From Karalla daura (Eukaryota; Chordata; Actinopteri; Chaetodontiformes; Leiognathidae): a DNA stretch of 64,000 nucleotides. Both the position numbers and the translations under genes were made by a program. The stretch lies in NCBI GenBank assembly GCA_029224185.1, contig CM055190.1:15627320-15691319 (forward strand), given 5' to 3'. Positions 48,106-61,500 of this stretch are shown one piece after another (position 1 is the first letter of the stretch; every line of letters starts with the position of its first letter). The notes beneath the pieces were generated by a model. The model saw only the letters and a program-made list of their open reading frames with translations. It did not search any database and was not told the DNA's origin.

Positions 48106-49257
48106 GTCCAAGAAGCAGAGCTTTATCAGTGATGAGGGGTGCCGCTCAGCCGGTCTTATACCTCTAATTTCATAGTAGATTTGTGTTCCCAGCAGATTGT
48201 GATGTTGGTAGCACGGTGGGGAGTGCAGGATCCAGTTTTATACGGAGCTTTGACCCGTGCTGTAGATCAAACAAGAGGACATCTCGGGTGCATTGATAAT
48301 AGATGAGGAGAAACTCTTTCCTCGGTGTACGAGAATATCCAGTACAACTGCGAGTGCTGCGTCTGAGGCCGTGCTCTGTAAACAGACGGTAAAAAGAGAC
48401 CAAACACTGTTGTACAGAATGGGAATAAATGATTAAAACGATTAAAGACCAGACTACCCGTTTAAGTGTATTTAGTGGTGCATTAGATCCAATCAGATCA
48501 GTTTCGACTTTATAGTCGTAGTGCACGGTGCAAGTACTTTGGGCAGCAAAATGCAGTTTGGCATCGAACCAGAAGTAGAAAAACCGGAGAGTGAGCATGA
48601 ATGTGAGCAGTGTAAATTAGATCACAGATTTACCGTCACGGTGAAGATAAAGTATACAGCAGAGTAACTACGAAATGTAAATAATCGAAACTACTGTATG
48701 CAGTATCTGTACAAGATTTGGAGGTTTGCTGCATGATGCATAGTTTTAGATAACGTATAGGTACAATTCTGCATGTATCTGTTTACAGTTATAAACCAAG
48801 CTTACAGTTTGTAGATGGAAAATAATTGTATTTTTGACAACAGGGAGTGAAGGGGGGGTGGATCCTTTTCCCTGTGATTGCAGTTCAAGGGGGGCTTTCT
48901 CACAGCAGGCTTAGACTTTTTAATGCAGCGTCTCCGTAATGTATGCATTGATAAAAAAGCAGCGAGCGCAGCCTGCCTCCGCCCGCATAGATATCGAGAG
49001 GATATAAATAGCCCGGGCGGCTGGATGAGTGTGCGCTGCGACTGGAACCACAGCACACGGAGCTCAAACAATAAGCTGTCACCACTACCCTTCCTCCCCT
49101 CCGCTTTCTCCAGTCCAGCAGTCTCCCAGAGCTCAGGGGGAGGAGGGGGAGGAGGGGGGGGGGCGTCTCTCTCCTCCTTCCTTTCTTTCTTCCACTTCCT
49201 GCCTCTCTGCTTTTGTAATCTGCCATCAGCGGCGAGCCCGAGCGTGTCACTTGTTAC

Positions 49258-49259
<2 letters not shown>

Positions 49260-49303
<44 letters not shown>
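49260..49303. repeat. (GA)n microsatellite
   Basis: About 21 AG units, then GGCA tetramers. It follows a G-rich tract at 49136-49163. Confidence 0.95.
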
Positions 49304-52300
49304 CAGGCAGGCAGGGGAGCTGCCTGTCTCCTAACCTGTCTGCCTGTCTGTGTTTTGGGCCGGGAGGTCTCTCCGTCACCCTACCCCATTTTACATCCAC
49401 TTGGATGAAAAAAAAAAAACATCAAACGGGGATTAGATGCACACACGACTCCCTCGCTTCATTGCAGCAAAAGCCCGGTTTTTGCATCGTTCGGCATCCC
49501 CGTGCTCCTCCATAAGTCCCACCAGGGTTTATTTTAGCCCATCTTGCTCCGCGAGATCATTTTATAGCGAGGTTAAGTGGGGAAAAAAGCGTAAAAATGT
49601 GTGAAAACATTGCAGCTCGTTGCGGGGCCACAGGTTGATAACGTATGGGAATGCGATCTCTAAATCGTGGCCATACATAAATGTTGTGAAATCATTCAGC
49701 GGAGACCCTGACTGGTGTGTTTGCGGGCGTTGGGGAGAGCGTTTGGGTCATCAAAGCACGATGAGGTCTTTGACTTCCCCATCCATGTTACGGAGTCACC
49801 GTTAATTTGGCTGACTCGATCATTTTCTCGTGCCCGCACAGTGTTACTTCATTTCCACACTATTAATTCTTGGCCATGACTTCATGATCTCGGCTATCTC
49901 TGCTGTTTTTTTCCCCCCAACAAACGTCTCTGGACAGATTCTGTACGATCTGCGATAACTTCATACCCATTTCTAATGACTGGGAGATTCGCTACACGAA
50001 GCACGATGTGATTATCCCGTGTGATAAGGCGCAGAGTTGAAATGGTGCTTGATTAGCAGAACATGAGCTCTGTCAGAGGCATCTGAAGGCCCGAGAAACA
50101 TTTACAAATGTGTAGTTTTGCTTTCACCTTTCACAAAGAGGTGTAGTTTATTGTACTCCTGATGAAGTCCAAAGTTCCTAATAGTGCCACCATAAAGTCG
50201 GGCATCATGAAATCATAAGCACGCATATGTGTGTGTGTATAAAGTATATCATGATTGAAATGAGCAGACTCTGGTGAGTTTACACAACGTAAAGCCTTTA
50301 CTTTTGTATGGAAGATGAGAAGATGGGGCATCACCTGGTCCCACTTGGAGGTTGCTGTTCACACCGAGGCTGATTTCTTCTTACTAATTCAATAAAGTGA
50401 TCTGGTTAGGAGGGGGGGGGGGATGTGCCCTTGCGGGCTTTTCAGCCGGCACATCCAAATCGTGCGATAAATCTGTGTCTGGAAAACGACGTTAATATCC
50501 CGTCCCGCCGCTCCTCCGCCGTCAAATTGCAGTCGCTTGCCCTTGAGCAAGGCACTCGTGTATTTCTAATTCCCGCAGTGCAGCTGCCGCCCCCTGCTAG
50601 AGGTCTGAGATTGTGCGGGGCAGTGTTTCCCAACTTCTGATCAGCGTCTCAAAGGCCACCGAGAGAAGCAGACAACTCCATCCCGCCTGTCTTTCTGTCG
50701 AGGAAGAAAGCAAAGGGGAAGGGAGAGGACTTTCGGTTGCGCAGTGAACCAGCGCCGCAGCTAAAAAAAGGGATGTAGATGGCTGGAAACGTTTCATGTG
50801 GCAGAGGCAGGCACACAGTCGCAATGATTGAGTAAGCCACAGTTACTCTCTTAACTTCCTTTCGCTCCACGATCTTCTCCTTTATTATTTAGCGACCTCC
50901 TCCCGTCTCTGAGCTCCGCTGGACTTGAAGCGTCCCCCTCCCCTGCACCTGTCTGGGCCAGGACGCTCTGCTCGGCTGCGGTCTCCACACCCCCCATCTC
51001 TGCCAGTGTGACGTTTTGAAGTGTGTTCCAGAGTTGCAGAACTACCAAGCACAAAATGGACCATATCAGATATTGCACCGGCTAGATCCAGCTACAAGAG
51101 CATTAGCAAAGGTGCAAAGGTCTTGTATCTTAAAGATCTATATAGTATGCTATATGTTGGGTTACAGGCCCAAATGAGAAATGTTTGACCTGTTTGACGT
51201 CACAGAACAAGCGTCCTTGTTAAAAACGTCAGGATTGTCAATCATCGGACAAAACCGTGCATGAGCTAACAGCCGCGGATTTTTCACCATTTGCCGTAAG
51301 TGCTCAAATGCGTTTGTTGGACTAAATTATTGATTTGTGAATGAAAGTTTAAACGGACGATCCCTCGGCCGAGTGGCTCCCGGCTCCGAGTTGTCAGGCC
51401 CCGTCCGCCGTGTTCGCGGCTGTGGTCAAAAGATCTCCGCGTCCTGGAGGATCCTGCCAAGGACCTGCGCACCCAGCGACATATCCAGATGTGGCGGCGG
51501 CCTTTTGTTCCTGCAGAGTAGGAAAATCACGGCCCGTCCAGTCGCTTCTAATGACCTCACAGTTGAAAGCAGAGACCGGCCGGGTCTCTGGAGCCACGGT
51601 GTGTCCGCCATTGAAGCCCAGTACACTCGGCCCTTTGCCGTCACACTTCGAGTCCCACGACAGGTTTTCTCTTCTCCGCAAATCAAATGAATCCCGTGAA
51701 TGAGTGAATGAGCAGCACTGTTCGATAAAGAGATGAGCAGTGGTGAAAACGCTGTGCTGCGCAGTGCTCGCATTAAAAAAAAAACGGTTCATAAGTCTAC
51801 AAGTGCAAGACTGAATGAACCTTGAGCTCCGGAAAAAACGTGTGAAAAACAATCCTTTCACTGGCAGCACTCCTGTGACGAAGAGGCAGCACTTGACGAA
51901 TTCTCCTCTTCCTCTTCGCTGTGAGGTCACTCGTTACAAAACTGGCCGACATCACACACTCTCTGTCTTTCTGCATTTGCTCCAATTGAACTGTTGGATC
52001 CTCTCACCTAGCTACACACACGCACGCACATAGACCGCATCTCTGTTCGCTCCTTAAAACATCGCTCCTTAAAACATAACACGGACTTCTCTTTTGCAGG
52101 GTTGTCAAGTGTATTTCCCTTTGTGAGTTTTATCGAAGCTTCCTTCTTTTCCTCTCGCACTACGCTGTGATTGAATGAAGACATCGCCCGGTTAGCCGCG
52201 AGCTTCTTCCTTCTTTTTGCCGTCTCGCACCTTCTTTAAATGATTTTTAGGCCCGTCCACATTCTTCGCTTTCTGTTCATCCAACCCGTCCTGAGGACAA

Positions 52301-54739
52301 AGGCTTCTTCGTCCTCTTAATTAGGAGGCGAGGCGGTGCGTCCGCACCGTTTCTGTCACCTCCGGCTGGAGTCCGCGTGGTGAAGCGGCGAGCGTGCTCA
52401 AATGCAAATCGCCGTGAATATCAAGCACGGTGACCTCACTTTTGTACACACGTCTGACTTTGCATATTTCCCAACTGGGGTGGGATCGTGTTTGTTCCCT
52501 GTGTGCAGCCCGGTTCAGCCTCTGTATTTGTATGTATGTATGTATGTGTTGATTATATCCCCCTGCAAACAGGGTTTGGTGTGGAGTACTTTACATAAGG
52601 GGAAATGTGATGCAGCCAGGAGTCACTTGTTGTTGACAGTCCCCGGCTGTCCACTCTGCAGAGCCTGCAGCACCGGGAGCCTCCGCTCTGTATTTGCATA
52701 CCCAGTAGGTCACATTTCCATTCCTACCGTTTCTTTTGCTGCCAATACGCTGCTTCTTCACATCAACTTTGAACCAGGCCCAAGTCGGGGCTCGACAGCC
52801 CGTGCTGGCCCACACCCGCCGCCTCCAATCTTTTTTTTTTGAAGCGATAAGATGTGTGTGACATAGCATGCCGAGCTGATTGTAAACAAACTTTTATGCT
52901 TAATTTGGCTCGTTTGCAAAGGGAAGTGTAAGTATAGTTGTGCAGGCCTGTGCATCCTCCCAGCTGCAGCCAAGCAGGAAGCCAATCAGCCACAGTCAGG
53001 TCTGTACACAGGCTGATGTTTATCTCTTTGTCAGTTATGGAGGTCCGCATTGTGGTTCTCATTTTCACATCAGTTGGCCAGAGAAACGAAAACAAGATGA
53101 CCCCCGACACAACTTTGCTTATGTTGGTAGCTATAGATCACATGTGCGCAGAGCTCCCACTTCCTCCCCAAATGCTCCTCCACACCCCGTAAAGACGACA
53201 TAGATAACAGAAGCTATGCACACAGTGCGACCCTGATGTGTATTCCTGTTTTGTTGCCGTTACCTCAGAAACCTGCAGATGCATTTTTTTTGTGATCTGA
53301 GGGTGGCACAGCTTCACTTCAAGCATGTAGACGATGGAGATTTGAAGTCGTCTCATCATATGAAATCGCACCCTGGTTGCAAGTGCATCATCATTTGACA
53401 TCTCAAGCAAGTTGATCCAAGGTCATGGATCCATTCTCTCCCAGTGCAGGGGTGCATTGTGATAGGAAGGTAAAGCTCAAACATTTTTTGAAAGCTGCAC
53501 AAAGTGGGCTGTTATGTGGTGATATTGCCATGTTCAGTCACTGTCCGTACAAGTTGGATTTGGGTTTGATTTCTCACTATACAAGTGCAGAATTAGTAAA
53601 TATAATTCTTAACAAAAGTCTGTGTCAAAACAAAATGCTCTCGTTGATTTCTAACCTTGGCCTGAAGGCCGCATAATACAAATGTGGGAAAGCCACGTAA
53701 CCTGGGGTGGCTAAAGTGGACAAACAGCAGCGAGAAACAACACGCAGCTGCATTATAGCCTCGGCATAAACACTTAGTGGCCGGTTATCTCAGAATACAG
53801 GGCTCCTGTGTGGCAGCAGTTGACGGAGCGGACCTGGAATTCGACGGGAATGTTGTTTACTGATGAATGTATAGAGACGCTCGTTTGTCTCATTTGCAGA
53901 CTGTGGATAAGCTTTGCTGTTTAATGCCGGTGCCGCAAATTGAATTTCCCTGTGGGCAATTAATGGTGTCCTGATTCTAAGCAGCCATATATCTGGGGTA
54001 AGCCGAAGTGCCGTCCCCCGCGCTGAAGTGGACCCCGGTAACCTCTGGTGGACGCTGAATCAGGTGGACTGTGACCTGTGGCTTGCCTTTCGCCTGTTCG
54101 AGCAGGTCTGGTGTTCATGTAGCCTAGGCCCTGCCATCGCAGCCGAAGGAAGGGACAGCAGCCGGTTAAACGTCAGCTCTCCCTCTGGTGATTTCTGCTC
54201 CGGGCCTTGGGAACGCCAACAGGGCAACAATCAGAGCTGTGTTCAGTGCAAACATTGTTGTGGTTCTTGGGTCGAACATTAGCTGATAGCTGGGCTGGAG
54301 CGGGAGCTAAATGTCCTAAACTGTGATTTTTCCCTCCGAATCAAAAATATGCAGAAGGGAGGCCTTTAATCCCATCGAGATACAGATCTGCTCCACTGGC
54401 AAGAACTCTGAGCGTGATCTTGGAGAGCTGCTCTTTGTGGTTTCATTACCTGAAGAAAACCCACGCTGGCACTGGGAGAGCATTTCACTCTTCATAGTAT
54501 CAGTGCGACTGCAGTACAGACCAGCAACCTTCCTGCCGTCAAGAAACAGTGCTGTAGTTTCTTTCATTCTTCTATTCAACAAATAAAAGAAAAAGTATTT
54601 ACTAAGGCATTCATTTTTAACTGTTTTATCAGTGGCCATTTCCATGACGGACGCCTCTCTTTGACTCTTTGTTGCCATTGTCTTACGTTTGGGTGGCTGT
54701 GGCTGCAACCACAGAGCTCACTTCCGTTTCCCACTTTCG

Positions 54740-55265
54740 CACCCTCCCGGTGGCCTTGCGTCTTTCTGCAGTTCCACATGGCACGTGACAGGTCCCTGTG
54801 TTGGCCGTAGGCCTCCGCGATCCCGCAGCGTGGAAGGGTACGTGACGAGTGGCGGCGCAGACGAGCGGCGGAAATCACGGCGGCGCACGTCTGTCTATCT
54901 GAAAAGGTTCTGCCCGATCGTCGGTAATTTAAGCCTCAACTCTTTTTTTTTTTTTCTCCCTCCTCGAGGCGAGCCGAGCGGCATCACCGTTCTCCATCAC
55001 GCAGCCGAACTTTTGGGCTCACAGTGAGAGAGAGAGAGAGAGAGAGAGGGAGGGAGGGAGAGAGAGGGAGAGAGAGGGAGAGAGAGAGGGAGAGGGGGAG
55101 AGAGAGAGGGAGAGCGAGAGAGAGAGGCGCTGGTTGCAGTGGGAGTGCGCCACGGGACGCGGGCGTGAGCGGCATGGCCGTCGTCCGGCCGGACGCGGGG
55201 CGAGCGGCGGCGCTCGGCGCGGCGATGTGACGGCCTTTGATCCGGCGCTGCCCAGCGCGTTGCCA
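54740..55265. other. CpG-rich patch with long GA/GGA tracts in CSK intron 1
   Basis: CpG-rich blocks at 54800-54900 and 55135-55265 flank a GA-rich tract of about 105 bases (55024-55128). No protein recognised in any frame. It lies 3 kb before CSK exon 2 and could be a second CSK promoter or an enhancer; there is no direct support for either. Confidence 0.4.
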
Positions 55266-55309
55266 TGGCACTGTCGCCCAACACATCCTGACGCACGGGA
55301 GGAGAAAAT

Positions 55310-55485
55310 GAGGAGGAGGAGGAGGAGGAGGAGGAGGAGGAAGTGATTTCCACTTGTGTTTCTTACACACGCACACACACGCAGCTGGAGCTGCGCGAGC
55401 CAGAATATTAAATGTCTCCTTTGATATGCGACCGCAACATATGAGGAATTATAGTTTGACTCTTTCCGGGGGGGGGGGGGGGGGG
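55310..55485. repeat. (GGA)n repeat and run of 18 G
   Basis: About ten GGA units at 55310-55341, a CA tract at 55367-55382, and G18 at 55468-55485. The G-rich strand is a strong quadruplex candidate. Confidence 0.85.
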
Positions 55486-57175
55486 TGGCACCAAGCAGCA
55501 AGTGCTCAATCATTACGTCACCTCGTAGCCATCCGTGCCCTTCTCATCTTACCCGCTTTGTAGCTTAATGGTTTGGGATGGATGGACGCTAACGGCGCAC
55601 GTATACGGCGTGGGTATAAAGTGACGTATGGGAGCGCAGTGGCAAGTTTAGGGCACGGCCTTGAGGACTAGAAAGGCCTGTGAAGAAGGTGACGGTGTTA
55701 TTTACGAAAGGTGAGAATTGGGTTACACGAGTCCACGCACACACGCTCGGGTTAAGCGCCGCGCTACTGATTTACTGTTGATACGCAGAAAAACATCCTG
55801 GAGTTGTAAAACACTATTCAGTCCGATCAGCCACTGGACTCCACTTCCTCTGCCTCCTGTTTTGTCCTCCGACCAGTATCCAGTAGCAACGGACCAAAAC
55901 ACGCACACACACACACACGCACACACACAGCCCCTCGCTTTTATTTTTTCTCTGACTCATGCTATTGTTGGTCGGCGCTCGGCTCTTTGCGCCAGCATGA
56001 ATATTCAGCCGGTGGAGGTGATGCATTATACAGTAGCTCCACACCTGGAGGAGCTCTCCTCTCCACACCTCCTCTGACACATTTAGCGTCGTAACCGAGC
56101 TGCAACGCTTCCCCGGTGAATTTCTACCAACGCAGGCAAATGCCGACCACTCCGATAACCTCTCGGCTCCTTAAATGCGAACATTTTCACTCTTGTCTTA
56201 TAGCTCTGTAAAGTGAACGTCTTCGACCAAATCTGACTGATGGGAAAGATGGAGGCTTTTACAGTGCGCTCCAGAGAGGTGAAGCCGTTAGTGAGCGCCA
56301 CTCGACCACCTCAAGGAGAGCAGTGTGATGCTGAGGCTCTGGAATCGCTGGAAGGCATTCCTCAGCCCAGGAGAGAGAGAGAGAGAGAGAGAGAGATAAG
56401 AATAGCTCTCGCTCGCTCGCTCGTCTCCCCTCCATTGGCCCGCCTGTGTGTCTGTGGGCTGGTGAGCAGCACTGTAAGAGACGCAGAGAAAAGGCGAAGG
56501 GAAAGGAGCGGGTGCCCTCTGGGTGCAGCAGAGCGGGCCCCGGCCTTGGATATATTTGGCACTGTCAGTTTGCATACAGATCTGCAGTGGTCTGCAATTA
56601 GACTGTTTCCTGTTTCGACACAGGATATGGCAGCGCTGCCGAGCCTGGCCATAGATGCTCTCTCCGGGAGCGCTCTGGCCAGCAGCTCGGCCCTCTGACG
56701 GAGCTCCACGCACCATTTTCATGGCTCTAAAATTACACGAATGGAAAAACAACTGGCTGGCGCTCCGTGGGCAGGGAGGCACGGAGGAGGACGGCGAGGT
56801 CCACGGGCTCTTGTTAACTGAATAAAGCTCAAGCAGAGGAGAGAGATGAGAGGGGGGACGGTTTTCAGATCAGATAGAAGTTGTTTTCTCTCTCTCTCTT
56901 TTGGACGTGATTCCCGGCTGCGAGCTGACCAGAGCCTGGACGCGCTCACATCGGCCTCCGGCCACGGCCCCTCCCTGCCCGCCCCGTACGAAGCTCTGGA
57001 AAATATGCGTCAGCTTACTTCCTCCTTCTCCCTCCCCATTTCGACTTCCTGTTCTCGGAGCCGGTCGGAAGTGAGGAGGCTTCAGTGGCGGTGGCTGCTG
57101 GAGGCCTCGCTCTGCTACCCTGGGCTGTTTGTGGTCGTCCGTCTGCAGCCACTGCCAGCTCCGACAATGACAATA

Positions 57176-57177
<2 letters not shown>

Positions 57178-57217
<40 letters not shown>
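57178..57217. repeat. (CA)n microsatellite
   Basis: About 20 uninterrupted CA units, followed by a CT/CCTC-rich tract at 57270-57345. Confidence 0.95.
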
Positions 57218-57220
<3 letters not shown>

Positions 57221-58157
57221 CTCTTTTTAGGTGAGACCCTGGTGTATATTCGCTCATCGCTTACAGCTTAAGCTCCCCCTCCTCTCTCTCCCTCCCTCCC
57301 TCCCACCCTCTCCCTCCTCCCATCCAGCTCTCTCCCTCTCCTTCCTGTCACTATATCAAGGTCACCGTTAAAGGCTGGTTATCGGCTGCAAAGATGCTCA
57401 GCAGACTGGGCTAAAATTAGGGAAGCGTTCATCTGCAGTCTGACAGTGTCACAATCTGCATCCTGTCTGTGCATTTGATTAATAAAAAAACGGATCATTT
57501 AGGAGTCCGAACGCCGCCTTCCCTCCCGTTCAATGAAACCCGGAAAACTTCATTTGGATCTGAGGGGCAAGTCAAGGTACATCGAGCAGCTGTAAGAATA
57601 ATGATGATAATAGCAATATAAGAATAAGAAGGCGCTCACATACACATGGTGCACATTTGCATTGGGTCGTTGGTGAAGTGGATGTTAATGCAGCAGCAAG
57701 TTTAGTACAAGACCCTCCGGAGTAGAAACGTCTATAGATAAGATGAATATAAAGATATCTTTATATTCTGGAGATAGTCAAATGACATTAAGACTGCAAA
57801 ACCATTTCATTGCTGTTGTCTTCACATCTTCTGCAGTTTTTATGGGGGCCTTGCATTTACATATGCGCAGTTAAAAGCCTAGTATAACGTATACGCTCGG
57901 CTGCGGGCACAGTGACTTCATTGTGTTCGGCTTTCTGCCACGCAGCCTCTCACCTGTCCCTGTCGACGTCAGCGTTGCGAAGCATGACTGAGGGGAACGG
58001 TGTCAGCTGCTCCTCCAGATGCACGCTGTAGCAACAGCTCAGCAGGTTTCTCCGGCGCAGGGAACCTCCCCGTCTGTGAGCTAGTACCTGGTAAAGCATT
58101 GAAACTATACCAGTCAGTTCTCATGGTTCTATGTTTGTTTGCTTTTGTGTTCTGCAG

Positions 58158-58226
58158 CTCTGATGGTACGAGCTGAACAGTGACCGCTACCTTCCTGAGG
58201 ACACCTGCTGCCCAACTCCCTTCATC
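58158..58226 (+). other. csk: CSK exon 2, 5' untranslated part
   Basis: Begins after a pyrimidine-rich TTTGTGTTCTGCAG acceptor and runs to the start codon at 58227. It carries one short upstream frame, ATG at 58163 with stop at 58181-58183. Confidence 0.7.
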
Positions 58227-61045
58227 ATGTCTGGGATGCACGTAAGTGTACACATTTCCACATGCACGCCACATTTTTTGCATTTTGCAAATTGATTGGA
58301 GATGGGCACATTTCGAAAACGCCATCTCCAGTTGTTTCGCCAGTGCGTTGCCACACACGTTTCCATCATTTAGCATTTTCCCCCGTGCTGTGACCTCATT
58401 TGAAAGGTTAACAGGCGTGCTCACACGAGCATGAATGTCGCTTACAATTGACACGTTGCGCAATACCGAGACGCTGAAATGAGCTCATATCTGTAGTAAT
58501 GTGCACGTTGTGGTGCGCGCACAGCAAGCCAGTAGCAGGGAGCTTCGCCACAGGTACACTTGTATGGGAGTCAGTGCACTGGATATGTCCCCGCACGCGA
58601 ATCAATTTGGGACCCGGGTTGCAGTAAATTATTCACGTTGTAACAGCCCAATCAATATCCATATCAGATGACTCGGCATATTTGCTCCGCATTAAAGCAC
58701 AAAGGATCCAAATGGAAGTTTCCCTTCCACGGTATACAATAAATGCATCCATTGTTTTATGATCCTCAGTGTTGCCGTGCATACACAAAGCAGTGGAAAT
58801 TATTCAAATGATGTAGGTCATCTTGGCATCTTATGTAGAATAGGCACAAATGTATTCAGACACACACACACACTGCTAGCTTTACCTTGTGTTTTCAGGG
58901 TAAATCAGCTCCTACGTATGAGTATCTCAGCAGCTCACCTGCTGCTTTGCACTCCGCTCTCCTCGTTCCTTTCTTGTTCATTCCATTGTGTTGCCTTTTT
59001 CATCCCAAGCCTGCACTGATCTAATGGTGCCGACTGAATAGGCCGATCCTCCTCATCCTTGCTGTCATTTTCGTTTGTAGTTTAGCCATGTGGCTGTCAC
59101 TTTCACACCCCTCAGTGTGACTAGCGATGACTGCAGCTGGCAGGAGAAGCCAGTAGGTAACAACTGTGGTGTCGTGGCTTCATTTTAATATGTGCCAGAG
59201 AGGAAACGATGCCACTGAAAGGACGGACTGTTTTTTTTTTTTTGTTTTGTTTGTAGGTGTAGATATCTGTCACTGGGCTTTAGCTGTTTGGGGTTTTTTT
59301 AGTTCATTTCACAACCACACTTGCTAAATTATTAGTTTCTATCTCTTTGTTTCTTTTACTTGTTGTGTTTTGAAGTATTATATATGCGTCTTCATATTCC
59401 TAAGTTGCATTTTATCCCCATCCAGCCCTGGCCTTTCATTTTGCACAGTGACTTTGAGTGTCCTCAAAGAATCCAATAATAACATGCATTATTCCTTGTA
59501 TTATTATTGTTATTAACAAAAAATGCCATATGCACGCTAAAGACTATGGTACAGTTCTGGATTCTGGCTATACTTGACCGCTTCACGGTGCACAACACCA
59601 AGGAACAGCTGTGACTTATGCGGCTTTCCTCTACGTCTCTGTGTGATGCAGGCGCCGTGGTCGAGTGGCACAGAGTGCGTGGCCAAGTACAACTTCCAGA
59701 CCGCCAACGAACAGGACCTGCCTTTCTGTAAAGGAGACGTGCTGACCATCATTGGAGTCACTAGGGTGAGTATGCAGGATTGTATACATGCACCTTGTCA
59801 GGCCCGAATGCCTATGATTTACTTCTGCTTATTTATGTCATCATGTGCGCAGGAGCACATGGAATCACGTGTGGTTTCATCGACTCATTATTGACACAGA
59901 TGAAGGATAAAATTAGGGCCCGTGGACCATGACTACATCAGCTCGATGAAACAGATCTGCCACACAAGCGGTAGCATTCCCAGTTCACCAGATTCTGGTA
60001 AATTAAGGCGATGATGTAGACAATGATGTAGGCGATGATCTAGAAAGAGCTCCGTAATCAAATTGGGATGAAAGAAGGAAAAATAAGTCTTATCGCATAG
60101 TGGAAGAAAATGGGTTTTTAGTTTAGGGCTCACAACAATATAAATACATTTGAATCACATAAAACATCAGCAACAAAAGCACTTACAGCTGGTCCTAAAA
60201 ACAGTATCTACTTTATTTGCAGTGTGGTGGAAATGAGTCATTTTAAGTATATATATTTTTTTTAGATCATTATATTTGGGCCAGATGGACTCTGAAGCAG
60301 CATTGTGAAAGTACAAGCTGAAATGAGTGGTAGTGGTGATGTGAATGGTCCACGGTGTGCAAAAAGCCACCGACTCTCGACCCTGGAAGCCTACATGTAA
60401 GCAGGCATTCACAACGTATTGTGTTTGTGTGTGTTGGCAAAGCACAAAGCAAACCCTGCACGGTGCACTAGGTCAGTGGATGCCAGGGAGCTCTTAATTC
60501 CTTTGGATACAGTCGCCGCCTGTTTAGTAGGTTTTACCAAGAGGTACCTTCCTGTTTCTGCTCAGCACGGGGGTCTCGCCGAGATTAAGACCTTTCACAA
60601 GTGAGGCCGAGACGAAGAACAACATCAAGTCACCGCAGAGAGCGTAATCCACAAGGCTGCAGGAAATTTGTGTCCGACTTGAAACAGCTTCTGCTAAGGG
60701 CTGCTTGATTATTCGACGTATTTTTAGACGGTACACATATCTAGCAGCCCTCGCCGCCTGACTCTTATCTCCGTGGTGTGAAGAGTTCTGTCATTTCTAA
60801 TGCCGCTGTTTTCTCTCTGCCCTCACCTCGGCGTGACCTCACTGCCTCGCGCGTCTCCTCATCTGCAGAATGGCTGACCCGCCTTGAAGCACCCGCATTA
60901 AGATGTTTGTTTTTTTGCTGTTTTTCTCGTAGGATCCAAACTGGTACAGAGCGAGAAACACGGTGGGCAGAGAGGGCACCATCCCGGCCAACTATGTCCA
61001 GAAAAGGGAAGGCGTCAAGTCGGGAGGGAAACTCAGTCTCATGCC
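58227..61045 (+). CDS. csk: Tyrosine-protein kinase CSK, N-terminal part (SH3 domain), continues beyond window
   Basis: A cytoplasmic tyrosine kinase that phosphorylates the C-terminal tail tyrosine of Src-family kinases and so switches them off. Coding exons seen are 58227-58241 (MSGMH), 59652-59765 and 60933-61045; junction phases are 0, 0 and 2. Together they give 80 full codons plus two bases of the next. The SH3 domain spans about residues 9-70, with AKYNF (the ALYDY-type strand), EQDLPFCKGDVLTI, the DPNWYRAR tryptophan and IPANYVQKREG. The last codons read KLSLMP, which in human CSK precedes WFHG, the start of SH2. No SH2 or kinase exon is visible up to 64000, so intron 4 is at least 2.95 kb. 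Introns 2 and 3 are 58242-59651 and 59766-60932. As in other CSK proteins there is no Gly2 for myristoylation. The close paralogue MATK is less similar at these motifs. Confidence 0.95.
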
Positions 61046-61438
61046 GTAAGTTGAGAGGCTGCCTCTGGGATTTATTTCGGAGTAAACTCACACCAACTCC
61101 AATGCTGTGTTCGCACTCATAATCTGACATGCTCCCAGTTTCATATTGTCCAATCGGTGCACAGCAAACACGGCATTGTCCAGTCAGAGCTCGAGCTGCA
61201 TAGGTAGCAGAGGAATTTGCCGCAGTCATCAAAACACCCGTTTCGGTTGGGTGTCTATTTTCTGTTCGCCACATGTGCTCTGCTCCTTACGTAAGAGTAG
61301 GAACAAGTTGTTGTACCCTCGATTGCCTCTGTTTACTGCAGCGAGGGAAAATGTCGAGCTGATTTCAAAAGTCAGGCAGCGCATCAAGAGACGGAAATTC
61401 CATCTCTTACAGTCAGTCGTTAAGTGTATTCTTCGCTC

Positions 61439-61463
61439 TGTGTGTGTGTGTGTGTGTGCGCGT

Positions 61464-61499
<36 letters not shown>

Positions 61500-61500
61500 G
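61439..61500. repeat. (GT)n microsatellite, interrupted
   Basis: Two TG runs separated by CGCGTGTGTA. Confidence 0.9.

Larger units (their letters stand above)
32296..58157 (+). other. CSK intron 1 (about 25.9 kb), predicted
   Basis: Bounded by the donor at 32296 and the TCTGCAG acceptor at 58157. It is filled with six copies of one tRNA-like repeat family between 34.2 and 47.8 kb, many microsatellites, homopolymers and CpG-rich patches (38.40-38.78, 46.18-46.60, 54.74-55.26 kb). No coding exon was recognised in either strand. If the exon 1 assignment is wrong, part of this is intergenic. Confidence 0.5.

Noticed and set aside
54323..54586. 87-codon open frame with non-repetitive sequence in CSK intron 1
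   Set aside because: Composition looks protein-like at first, but I find no family motif, no clear acceptor and donor in phase, and no partner exon.
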